NCBI GenBank assembly: GCA_002751075.1
Contig: NAOQ01000426.1
Coordinates: 49,646 to 64,325 of the forward strand
DNA length: 14,680 bases
DNA from: Ichthyophonus hoferi
Lineage: Eukaryota > Opisthokonta > Ichthyosporea > Ichthyophonida > Ichthyophonidae
Direction: 5' to 3'
Position 1 is the first letter of the stretch. Every line of letters starts with the position of its first letter. The notes beneath the pieces are model-generated. The model searched no databases. It was not told the origin of the DNA and was given only the letters and a program-made list of their open reading frames with translations. The position numbers and the translations under genes were made by a program. Below are positions 1 through 9,087 of the stretch, in pieces.

Positions 1-271
1 ACACACAACTAATAGCTTAGGTCGTTTTTTCTTAAACAAAAAAAAACAAGTTTAAAGATTTTAGAATATAAAAGTATATAGTATTGTTCCAGATACACTA
101 CTGTATAAAAACATTGTTTAGCGTATTTATTTTATTAATCAATAGCCAGCCCCGGTTTTATAGTACTATGTATTTAAATTTCATATTTAGTGGCATATTT
201 ATATATATTTTTTTAAAATCGTATTTAAAGCACTCGGTATATCCACACACTGTTTAATTATAAACTATAAT
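1..271. other. A+T-rich 3' flank, no gene seen
   Basis: This stretch downstream of the minus-strand zinc-finger gene is A+T-rich, with homopolymer A and T runs and no open frame, splice pair or RNA motif I can support. It presumably holds the 3' untranslated region and terminator of that gene, but I cannot place a cleavage site with confidence. Confidence 0.4.
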
Positions 272-698
272 TCACGTTAATATCCAGCACACCCCTTCAA
301 GTTGGAGTCGTTTTCTTTGTTGATTGATGTATGTCTGAGAGTGCAAGATTGCGTTCATGGCTTTAATTTTGCCTATCACAAGTACGGCCTCCAATGCACG
401 AGGCCATAAATCATATGGTCTGTTGAAAGATGTTTGCTAACATGAGATTCCGTTCTCCCAGTTACGGAGTGTTTCAGACAGACCGGAATTTCTACTGATA
501 GCCAGGCACTACTAAACCATGGTTTGGTTCTAACTTCACCTGGGGTAGTGCAGGAATAGTCCTTCGGTTATCCCTAATGATGGGACCAGGCCAGCAACAA
601 TGCCACTGCAAATGAGATACAAATTCTTCTTTGTCGGCATATGTCAGACCTCGGCAATCTCTTGCTAGACAGGTATATGTGGGAGATAAATGAGCCAT
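272..698 (-). CDS. Small single C2H2-type zinc-finger protein, two exons
   Basis: Proposed exons are 698-540 and 436-272, with a 103-bp intron (donor CAG|GTGAAG, acceptor GTTAG|CAA, phase 0), giving 107 residues. Start: the ATG at 698 is the first in a frame that is also open a few codons upstream; a TATA box lies about 70 nt before it. Residues C10, C15, H29 and H33 form C-x4-C-x13-H-x3-H, with conserved hydrophobics at Y20, F26 and L30, as expected for a C2H2 finger that binds zinc and possibly nucleic acid or protein. Exon 2 encodes 54 residues, probably helical (contains RALEAVLVIGKIKAMNAI and a basic QQRKRLQ patch), with no recognised domain. Without splicing, exon 1 reads through to a stop at 492 for 68 residues; I prefer the spliced form because exon 2 stays open in the right phase with protein-like composition. 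Its partner is the divergent paralogue at 2001. Function unknown; one finger alone makes independent DNA binding doubtful. Confidence 0.6.
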
Positions 699-766
699 CT
701 TTCTTGGGTTCTTTGTCAAACGAATGCTATGTATGTTTTTGTTTATTGAAAACTGGCTTCTCTTAA

Positions 767-777
767 TTATATATAAG
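767..777 (-). promoter_or_regulatory. TATA box of the minus-strand zinc-finger gene
   Basis: On the minus strand the sequence reads CTTATATATAA, about 69-79 nt upstream of the ATG at 698. The leader between them is A/C-rich, like the leader of the paralogue at 2001, whose TATA box lies at nearly the same distance. The matching spacing at both genes supports this as a core promoter rather than chance A+T richness. Confidence 0.5.
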
Positions 778-792
778 CCTTAAGAAGGAATG

Positions 793-797
793 ATTGG
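793..797 (-). promoter_or_regulatory. Possible CCAAT box
   Basis: On the minus strand a CCAAT pentamer sits 15-20 bp upstream of the TATA box, within a GAGCCAATCA context. It could bind an NF-Y-type factor. CCAAT is overabundant throughout the window, so position alone is weak evidence. Confidence 0.25.
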
Positions 798-1920
798 CTC
801 GCTTAGTAAGTCAATTACTGTCCCAAACTGTTTGTTTTGTGAATGCGTGATAGGGCTTGTTTCGAAACTCTTAAAAATTATTTTTAAATCCCCTTTCGTA
901 AACATTATATAAGATAAATGAATCCCAATTAATCTAAATGTACATGAATGGCATATTTATATATTTACGTTATTTAATAGATTTCCAATACGTGTAAGAA
1001 AGTGTTACTTACTTTGTAAGAATGAGAAGGATCAGGGAGGAGGGGTAATTCAGTTCAACAAGATAAAATAATCAGAGTATATCTGTCTTTTGTTTAATTT
1101 GGCAATTTATAAATTTACTGTATATAATATTAATTATAATTTTTTCAATCAATTTGAGAAATAGAATAATTTTTTATAGCATGAATCAAAAAAAGAAAAT
1201 TGAAAACTCGACGAAATAACCATTGGTAAAGTCTACTGATATCACCATGAGATCTCTCTTACCCACCTTTAGTGTATGCTCCGGAGTTGATGGCGTCCAA
1301 ATTATTTAATTTTACGCGATCCCATTGGTGTTAAGCCACTTGAACCTAAATTTTGGGGGAAAATTGATTTACCTAGCCACAAAAAATGCGACGAGTAGCG
1401 ATTGGATAAAATAAAACCATTATTGGTAGATCGGAGAATGGGCAAATTTGTTTTATTACTACAAGTTATATCTTATGTTTAAGAATATTATGTATATATA
1501 TAGTTCATAAGTGTATGCATTTTTCTTATTTTATTATTTTATTTTTTGAAAGTAAATTATTTAATTTTTACCATATTATTATAAGTAAATTAATTAATTA
1601 AGCAGACTGTATTTTAGAGGTTCTGTCGTCAATATATATTACCCTATTCCATACCTGTGCAAAGTTGTAAGCTCAACGAACGGATGAATCACAACCAAAA
1701 GAACGATATGTTTGTACATATAATATACACATCTTGAGTTTATCCACGGTTTATACATATTCCTACTAATATATATAATAATTTATGTGGAATGAAATGC
1801 CTGATTGTTTGAAAGGGTGCATTTGAACTCGTGTTTTCAATGGTCCAAACCGAGCACTGCTATAAAATAAATGAATGAAAACTACGTGATGGCAACAGAT
1901 GAACCAGTAGTTTAATCGCA
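798..1920. other. Intergenic spacer between divergent zinc-finger genes
   Basis: This roughly 1.1 kb spacer separates two head-to-head paralogues. It is A+T-rich with T and A tracts. One island of higher G+C, about 1210-1440, has several CCAAT/ATTGG pentamers but no open frame longer than a few tens of codons on either strand. The spacer probably carries both promoters. I see no inverted duplication joining the two gene copies. Confidence 0.4.
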
Positions 1921-1927
1921 GTGTCGA

Positions 1928-1938
1928 TATATAAATAG
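1928..1938 (+). promoter_or_regulatory. TATA box of the plus-strand zinc-finger gene
   Basis: TATATAAATAG lies 63-73 nt upstream of the ATG at 2001. The leader that follows is A/C-rich and without an upstream ATG. Spacing and leader composition resemble the paralogous gene on the minus strand. Confidence 0.5.
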
Positions 1939-2000
1939 TAGACGCAAGTCCGTAAACAAAACAAAAGAATACAGTTTTAGCTTCCTAAAGTATAGCTTAA

Positions 2001-2231
2001 ATGGAGCACACTACTCCTATGTGTACTTGTCTGGCCAAGAATTGCAAAGGTCTGTCCTATTGCAACAAGGTAGAATTCATAGTTCATTTACAGTTGCACC
2101 AAAGGTGGTCTGCTGAATGCGAAGAAATGAGGGTTCCCATTTCTAATCTAGAGCGTCATAAAGAACTAATAAAAACAAATACTAAGGAAAAGAACTCTGT
2201 TTTACCTGACGGGCAGTCAACACAGTCATGA
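2001..2231 (+). CDS. Small single C2H2-type zinc-finger protein, paralogue of 272-698
   Basis: As a single open frame this encodes 76 residues from the first ATG after the TATA box. C10, C15, H29 and H33 form the same C-x4-C-x13-H-x3-H finger as the paralogue, at identical residue numbers; about 19 of the first 36 residues are identical, ending at a shared W36. Extra cysteines at C8 and C21 are absent from the sister. Beyond W36 the two diverge: this tail is lysine/glutamate-rich and hydrophilic. The tail may be real, or the gene may be spliced: the donor AAAG|GTGG at 2104/2105 joins in phase to a candidate exon at 2761-2905. Tail residues look protein-like, so I keep the unspliced model as first choice. 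The finger suggests a nucleic-acid or protein contact role; no pathway is indicated. Confidence 0.6.
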   Translation: MEHTTPMCTCLAKNCKGLSYCNKVEFIVHLQLHQRWSAECEEMRVPISNLERHKELIKTNTKEKNSVLPDGQSTQS

Positions 2232-2760
2232 TTTTGGCCAGTTGAAATTATCTCTTAATCCAGATAATACATTTTACGTACATTCAATTCGAATGGCATT
2301 CTTGTAGAGGATGCAATTAGGTACTAGGTATTAATGTAAGGCTACAAATATAAGTTTGTCATTACCGCAGCCGCTGACCAACAAAGACAAGGGCATCAAA
2401 TTTGACAGATAATTAATGCTAACTAATTTAATTAATCTCGGATAACAAGAGTGACCTAAATATATAAACGAAAGTATGAATACTGTTGAAGCACCATATA
2501 CGGAAATATAAGATATTAAATGTCTAATATATAACATAGCAAATTTTAAATATAAAATCCTTAACCGATTTTGGATTTAAGAAATAAATATGCCAAAGCG
2601 TCATTTTGGAGGTGTTTTGAGAACTGCTTGATCGTTACTTGAATGTCTGACAAAGTGTTTATGTAAATGCTTTCAGATTTTATTATACATTTCAAAGTCT
2701 CTTATGTATACTAATTTATTTGTACACAAATATTAATATAGTTTTTTTCTTGGCATTTAG
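2232..2760. other. A+T-rich stretch, possible intron of the preceding gene
   Basis: No convincing gene. A 68-codon minus-strand frame at 2537-2331 has a hydrophobic stretch but no promoter signal or relative. A short frame-shifted continuation after 2212 (about 26 codons) follows a pyrimidine-rich tract ending in GGCAG and might be an alternative end of the zinc-finger gene. The stretch ends with a pyrimidine-rich tract and TTTAG, a plausible splice acceptor at 2759-2760. Confidence 0.3.
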
Positions 2761-2905
2761 GTTGGAATCATTTGCATATCCTGACCAATTTTCACTTTCT
2801 AAAAATATGAAAATACCAACGGTTGCCACAGAAAAACAATTATATAATCATTACACATATATATCTAACACTTGTAAGGCAGAATTAATTTCTAAACCAT
2901 CTTAG
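2761..2905 (+). other. Candidate 3' exon of the plus-strand zinc-finger gene
   Basis: A good acceptor (T-rich tract, then TTTAG) precedes a 47-codon open frame ending in TAG at 2903-2905. Its one-base overhang fits the two bases left by the donor at 2104/2105. The encoded segment shares a sparse pattern with exon 2 of the paralogue: SF followed two residues later by P at the start, and TYI followed by a lysine and a leucine at nearly the same distance. The intron phase differs from that of the paralogue (2 versus 0), which counts against simple homology. Could equally be chance. Confidence 0.25.
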
Positions 2906-5525
2906 AAATTACTAGATAGCAAAGCAACTTATTACTTTGAAAATTAAGATGTTTAGTTGATTGATAATACTAGCTAATGTTATGATTGGCTCGATCCCAA
3001 CATTAAAAGTTGATTGCAATTTTAAACTTAAGCTTAAGCCAATTAAAAATTTACAACAAGCTGATAGTTTGATAATATATTAGCATTTGCAATATTTTAT
3101 TTGTAAAACAGAGTCCTTTAAATACACTAACGTCAATTTTTATCTACTTCTTATGCATACTACACATAGTTAAAACAGATTGCTTGTTTAGTTTAGATAT
3201 TTTTTTTTATAGAGCCACACAAATTTCATACAAATGCACAACTTGCATGTCACATTTATCTTTTGGCTGGTTACTTTGCTAACCAGACTTCCAGAGTACA
3301 ACAATTTAATAAAATAAAATAAAAAAATTAAATAAAAAAGGAAAACATTAATTTACTAACTCAATTAAGTCTAGAAAGAGAATCCAATAACTTAAATACA
3401 TAAATATAACACTGCATATGACAATATCAAAGTGATAAAAAAAACAGTATTTCAAAATCCACCAGTATCTATTCATAATTGAATCAACTTGATCCTAATA
3501 CAACACAGTCAGGCGGCTAGTATATTGACTATTATTGTCGGTTCGTCTTTTATGCTTTTCGTTTAGGTATCTACACAGTGTCATTTCTATACTATAATTT
3601 ACCTAACTAATATTTAAATTCCTTGATGTTAATCCAAATTGCAGTTTTTATAACACAAGGACAACAGATCAATCTGTCAATTGGTAAACCAATACAAATT
3701 TTTATTACATACCTGGATCAAACTATACCCTCTCAAGTTATTTTCCCCTCGATTATTCCTACCTTAATATATATATATTTATCTGCCTACAACATACTCA
3801 TATTTTTATACGAGAAATAGGACTGGATTCAAGGATAATTGGTATTATTTCAAGTGTGTGGCCTGGTAACCTAAAAACTAAAACGTTTGATAATTTCTGC
3901 ACAAACCCAAGCTGTTGCTCAAGAGATCTGGAAGCTTCAATTTATTACTAGGTGCACTATTGTGTATGTGGTAACTACGATACGATATAATTGTAGTTAT
4001 GGATAAACGGTTACGGTACCGTTAATATTAGGAGAAATAACACTAAGGTTGACTAATTGACCTTCTAGTAAAGGATCTGAATTAGTTACTTTGCTCTCTT
4101 TGAAAACTATGGACTTGATACAAATAAACTGAATTTCGGAATATAACGTTTTCTAACTAGTGTTAATTCTCATATATGACTAAACAGTATATATGCCTTA
4201 ACCGTTCTCTTAATTAATGTATGAAGCCTTGTATTTATACTTCTTTCGCTCAAAAATCAAATTTTTTCAAATTCCTTTCATATCATACCGTATCATAACA
4301 TTTGTTCTATTGAATCAAAAGCTGATCAATTACTATTTGATCGATAGCTATAGTAGGCAGATTAGTATGTACGATGGGATAAATAAATATATATAGATGA
4401 ATAAGAAAATCATACAGCAATATAATAATATGATAATATAATACAACAATATAGTAATATAGTAACATACCATAGCTATAATAGGATAGAGATAGTGTTA
4501 CGACCAGAATTTCTGAGCAAAGAAACCACAATCCCAAAAGTATTCAAGGTTTTTTTTTTATAGCTTTTTCATTTATATTATAAGAACGTAACTAAATTGA
4601 TTTATTAATACATATTTCGCTTGTAGTGAATTGGCCAATGAGCCATATTAGAACAAACCAATATGATCTTTATAAATTATATTTAGCAAATAAAAATATT
4701 TATTGATTAGCTTCATATAAGTCCCATTAGTATCAGTTAAAAAAGTTACCACTGGTAGTACTAATAATTACGATGACGTAGACCCGTAGATTGGCCAAAG
4801 CTATGGGAATAAGAGTATCATGAGATGATTAGTCCAATATCAGTTCTAACGTTCTTAACCAGGTAAGTTGGTTTGTCAATACATAAAATGTAATACATTA
4901 AATGAGAAAATTAGCTAAAGGCCACTCAAATAAAGACACATTAGCATTAGATCATCGAGGAGAAATTGAATAATTCCAGTGCCCTCAATGGTCTTCGGTA
5001 AATTGTATTAATCAATAAGGATATGATCTTTACGAAATAGGTCCCATTGACATTGATGAGCACAGCTATGATTAGCATCCTCGATAAATGGTTGTGGAAG
5101 GGATATGAAGGAACGGAAACAACTAATAATAAACCAAATATGAGATAAGATTAGGAAAGAGAAAAAAATTTGAGCAAGAATAAATAATACAAGTGCAATA
5201 AACGCTTTGGCTCTAACATTTTATTTAAACCAATCTTTTATAATAACCAATATATATATATTCCTCATATATATTGATATTGTTACAGGACTTTGTCTTG
5301 ACACATGGTTAAGAAAACCATTTCTATTGGGTATATTTAAGATTAATATCGATTGTTCATTGATTGTATCCTCTTACCAATACCATTCATAACTCAATCC
5401 AATGAACGGAAGGCATAAAACAGTAAAAGAATCTTTTTATGTAACCCAATTGAAAATATTTACAACATTTTTTTTAAAATTATTTCCAGATTAGATATTT
5501 ATTATAGATATATAGGTAAAGTCAA
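2906..5525. other. A+T-rich gene-free region
   Basis: No gene I can support in about 2.6 kb. Short open frames at 3626-3820, 4307-4537 and 5207-5392 are hydrophobic and A+T-driven. A patch at about 3890-3975 is open on both strands for roughly 20-30 codons, with a consistent acceptor and donor on the plus strand, but has no partner exon. A perfect consensus donor, CAG|GTAAGT, occurs at 4859-4867, again without a usable downstream exon. Short hairpins occur at 3267-3286 (7-bp arms CTGGTTA/TAACCAG) and 3972-3999 (arms TAACTAC/GTAGTTA). Confidence 0.4.
4661..5060 (+). repeat. Possible pair of degenerate direct repeats
   Basis: The 12-mer ATATGATCTTTA occurs at 4661-4672 and again at 5021-5032. 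Both copies are followed by GTCCCATT (at 4721 and 5041), with different spacing. This could be an old duplication with an indel in one copy, or coincidence in A+T-rich DNA. Confidence 0.2.
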
Positions 5526-5605
5526 TATATATATATGTATATATACATAACAATAAAAATATGTATATAATTAGCATATACATATATATAAATATAGTTT
5601 TATTT
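5526..5605. repeat. TA / TATAC low-complexity repeat
   Basis: Alternating TA dinucleotides with interspersed TATAC and TATG units. Simple-sequence DNA about 300-370 bp upstream of the seven-exon gene. Confidence 0.6.
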
Positions 5606-5900
5606 GTACATATAATGGTTGTGGTGTTTTTATAATAGTTATGATAAATACCTATGAAATTTGCGTAGCATATAATTATATGATTATTTTAAAATTTAAA
5701 CTATATTTAGCACCGAGTAGCTAAATATATTCTTCGTTATTATTAACTATTATTATTATTATTTAGTAATACTCATCCATACTCATCTTTTACTCATCTA
5801 CTATATTTGGAACACTGATATAGTAAGATATATTATAACCGCTTAGGTATTGTTATGTTATTAATTTAGCATATAACAACCTAACATAAACTATATTATC

Positions 5901-6923
5901 ATGTCAAGGGATGTCGGAATCCTGTTTAATACCAAGGTAGGAAAGAGTGTTAGGGAACAAAAACACACATACATACCTACGCACACCCATACATATACCC
6001 ATACATGCATACCGACCTTCCTACATACGTTCATCAACCATACTTTTGCTAATTAATGGTTGGTGAGTAGGAGCAGATAGATAATCTAAGCGACCTGGAT
6101 GCTGCGAGGGTGAGACGAAGGAAAGCAAGAAATAGACTGTCTTATCTTAGGTAGGTAAGGTAGGACGGGAATATGAAAGAGAGAGAGAGGTATATAGATA
6201 TGGATACCTGATATATATACACATATACACATATTTGTACATGTTTACGTGTAATCATACCAGCATACTGTAGTACCTGCATTCTTTCATACATACTATC
6301 ATACATACTAGCCTACGTAAGTTCATACATACTATTATATATGCTATTATGAATACTATCATACATATTAATATACCTTCTACTATACACAATGAAAATA
6401 CCATATACCACCATCCTATACTTTCATACCATATTATAAAATCTCATAGCCAATCATATTTATTTACACCAATCAACTAATTAATTCAATATAATGCCCA
6501 GGCTCACTAACTCCAGGGATGTGGATGCTATTAAATATGCAGAGATTGATTGTAACTATGCCCAACGAGATGTTGTTGTGGCCAAGATCTTGATTGCCAT
6601 GGTGAGGATTATTACTATTGATATTATTATTAGTAACAGTGTTATTATTATTAGTTGTGGTATTATTAGTAGCAGTGTTATTATTATTATTAATATGATT
6701 AGTAGTAGTAGTATTATTAGTAGTATTATCATTACTATTATTATTATTATTATTATTATTGTTATTATTATTATTATTATTGTTATTATTGTTATTATTA
6801 TTAGTAGTCTTATTGGTAATATTATTAGTACCATTGCTCTTAGTAGGAATTTCAATATTAGCAGTAGTCTTATTATTATTATTAGTAGTATTGTTAGTAG
6901 TATTATTATTATTATTATTACTA

Positions 6924-6955
<32 letters not shown>

Positions 6956-8575
6956 GTATTTATGTTTATGCTCATTCCTAGTAATCCAGTTCTATTATCC
7001 CTAGATGATATATATTGTACCTTTTGACTTGGTCTTACTTATAGTACTGGAAGCAATCACTCTTGCTCTACTCACCCTCTCCGTCCCTCTCTACCTTTGC
7101 CTCTGCCTTTCCCTTTATTATCCAATCATTGTCACTTAAACGGGTAAATATTCTATTAGAACATGATTGAAAGTGTTTTAGCCCCAATAGTCGAGCAGAT
7201 TTACATACATATCTATATATGACCATAGACCTATCAAAAATACACCTCAGCAGATAGAACCGTTGCTATGAGAACCTAGACGCGCCAATGAGCAGTTACT
7301 TATATTCAACATTTATTCTTGTACCCAGGGTTCGAAGTTAAAGTTGGCATTGGATGAGAATTACGCCTTGATCAATCCTGGCTTGTCAATTAATAAGACG
7401 GATTCTGATGCTTCTTATGATACAGCATTCTATAAGGATGAGGTATTGGCTTGGCCAGCCAATGTATTGCAATCAGCTCTGTATCATATACATACTTATT
7501 GTTTTGCTTTTTGTTTTTTCTCTGATAAATCCACATATACTTATCATTTCTCTTCTTTCTCTCTTTTAATTATATTGTCCACTCAATCCCTCTTGCTTAA
7601 TTTTACTTTCTTTTATTCTCCATCTAAGGTTACTATTGGTTAATATTGACCAATTGCAGCCAGATAAAACGATAATAGTCCATCCTAGGCCAGATAAAAC
7701 GATAATAGCCAGTCCCAAGCCAGATAAAACGGCAATAGCCAATTCTAAGCCAGATAAAACGATAATAGTCAGTCCTAAGCCTGTTGACACATGCGAGTCG
7801 GGCCAACCAACTGACCCACTGAACCGTCCACCCGGAGAGGAGAAAAGAGAGAAGGCAAAGGAATCCGTATGTATTATACTATCATGCACTTTAAAAGTTA
7901 GCGCTTTAACATTTAAATGTATTTTATAGTATTTTAATATTTAATGCCGTTTACTATGTAATATATTTTAATATAAAATTTAAGGTATTTTTTATTGGTA
8001 ATTTGTGCACTAATCCAATCACGCCATGGTGTTAAAATATAGACCCCTTCGTCGAGCGATGAAATGACAGAAGAACAAGAAGAAAATGCCAGGCTAAACG
8101 AAACCATCATTGCTTTAACGGAAGAGGTTAGGAGGTGGAAGGCAAGAACTGTGACTATAGACCAGACTATGCACCGCTATAAGGCTGGTGAGTATATAGT
8201 ATATTAGATTTTATATGTAGGTATTGATTGGGCTATATTTTAATACCAAAGTGTTAAATGGTGGAAGAATAGTGGGTTTAAAATTTGAAAATAAATATGA
8301 AATGGTGGTGTATAGATTTATATGTGGATAGATACAATGGATAGTTTAAACTTTGTATTCAAACAGTTATCTTGGCCAACCTACCTACGAGCTTACTTTA
8401 AAATACTCAACTACCAATCACCAGAACCTATCATACCCTCCTTACCTATTCCCTACTGACTGTGAATCTATTCCTCAATTCTCCTTCCTTGTATGTTTTT
8501 CCACTTCTTTATGTAGATGCTGAGAGGTATCAAGCGCAGATTCGGGAGTTGAAGGCCCAATTGGGCCAACTGTAA
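5901..8575 (+). CDS. Coiled-coil-like protein with four PDKT repeats, seven exons, function unknown
   Basis: Reconstructed exons are 5901-5936, 6071-6150, 6517-6601, 7329-7442, 7660-7866, 8043-8187 and 8517-8575. Intron phases are 0, 2, 0, 0, 0, 1; donors are GTAGGA, GTAGGT, GTGAGG, GTATTG, GTATGT and GTGAGT; all acceptors end in TAG or CAG. The frame stays open to TAA at 8573-8575, giving 241 residues. Residues about 13-67 are helical and basic (ARVRRRKARNRLSYLR). Residues 68-105 are mixed. Residues 106-145 are four 10-residue repeats of PDKTIIVSPK type, with SPK sites that could be phosphorylated. Residues about 150-181 are polar and charged. Residues about 182-241 form a likely coiled coil (ENARLNETIIALTEEV; IRELKAQLGQL). 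No signal peptide or membrane segment is seen, so it is probably cytosolic or nuclear. I recognise no family. Exon 2 could start at 6077 instead, dropping two residues; the first exon is the least certain. Exon 3 alone could be mistaken for a start at 6494. Confidence 0.65.
5962..6030. repeat. CATA-type microsatellite in intron 1
   Basis: Imperfect CATA/CCATA/CCTA units lie within the first intron of the seven-exon gene. A similar C/A/T-rich string with interspersed CACACCCAT words recurs at 11571-11641. Confidence 0.6.
6283..6377. repeat. CATACATACTAT-type repeat in intron 2
   Basis: Several imperfect copies of a unit built from CATACATACTAT, with decay toward the 3' end. It lies in the second intron of the seven-exon gene, before two CCAAT pentamers near the acceptor. 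Confidence 0.55.
6609..6958 (+). repeat. Long degenerate ATT trinucleotide array in intron 3
   Basis: About 350 bp of ATT/TTA units interspersed with AGT, GTT and ACT variants fill the first half of the 727-bp intron between exons 3 and 4. Because the period is three, several frames stay open on both strands and translate as isoleucine- or leucine-rich strings; these are not proteins. The array starts within 10 bp of the GTGAGG donor. Interruptions are mostly single transitions or transversions that keep the triplet register, consistent with an old array. Confidence 0.85.
7660..7779 (+). repeat. Four tandem 30-bp units encoding PDKTIIVSPK-type repeats
   Basis: Units lie at 7660-7689, 7690-7719, 7720-7749 and 7750-7779. 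Each begins CCAGATAAAACG, and most differences fall in the last third. The period is a multiple of three, so copy-number change would keep the reading frame. The first unit begins exactly at the exon's first base, after the acceptor TTGCAG; a partial CC start follows the last unit. The units are similar enough to suggest recent duplication or conversion. Confidence 0.9.
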
Positions 8576-9065
8576 TTTAATATATTTAGTCTTATTTGGT
8601 TATTTTCCTTGCGTATTTATTGAGATCAATTTTTGATTGGAAGTTACGATTACAAGCGATCACGTTGTTTCCTACAAACTACCGATTACACCGTCCGATC
8701 TCATGATTCTCAAGGTTCCTACGATTGTGGTGTGCCAATCGCAAAAAGGATAATAACTTCATACATTACATTAGGCGCATCATATATAGTCGTTTATATA
8801 TATATTATAGCATGAAAGTTTCTACATAAAAGTAAGTTAACAAAGAGCGGTGTTGTATTAATAGCTCTACTACAAATAACCTTAATATTAGAAACATATA
8901 GTATTGGCGCATTACTAGACTGAATATGATATCGAACTTGAGTCAATCAGGAACATGGAATAGTGTATAGTACAACGCAAGCTTTTATATATTTGGTGAA
9001 ATTTCTTGGTTATTCTAGTTGCTCAAGTGTAAAAGAACATTAGCTGTGCTAGTATTCTTTACGGT

Positions 9066-9087
9066 TCTAAACACATGCTCGTTTAGA
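9066..9087. repeat. Short perfect inverted repeat
   Basis: Arms TCTAAAC and GTTTAGA are separated by 8 nt. With a bulge the stem extends outward through TT/AA. No known RNA family is recognised and no neighbouring gene explains it. Confidence 0.4.

Noticed and set aside
2331-2537. Minus-strand 68-codon ORF with a hydrophobic stretch
   Set aside because: A+T-driven hydrophobicity, no recognised domain, no promoter; could equally be chance in DNA of this composition.
4307-4537. Minus-strand hydrophobic ORF
   Set aside because: No ATG at its start, composed largely of A+T simple sequence (TAT/ATA units), no splice or promoter support.
6020-6098. Possible minus-strand terminal exon with a pyrimidine-rich acceptor and about 26 codons
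   Set aside because: No matching upstream exon on the minus strand, and the plus-strand exon 6071-6150 joins in phase on both sides, which is stronger.
6494-7027. Long isoleucine/leucine-rich ORFs on both strands
   Set aside because: They run through the ATT triplet array in an intron; periodicity three removes stops in several frames at once. Only the first part (6517-6601) is kept, as an exon.
7566-7889. Minus-strand ORF with repeated Leu-Ser-Gly-Leu-like units
   Set aside because: It is the antisense reading of the in-frame 30-bp minisatellite in the plus-strand exon.
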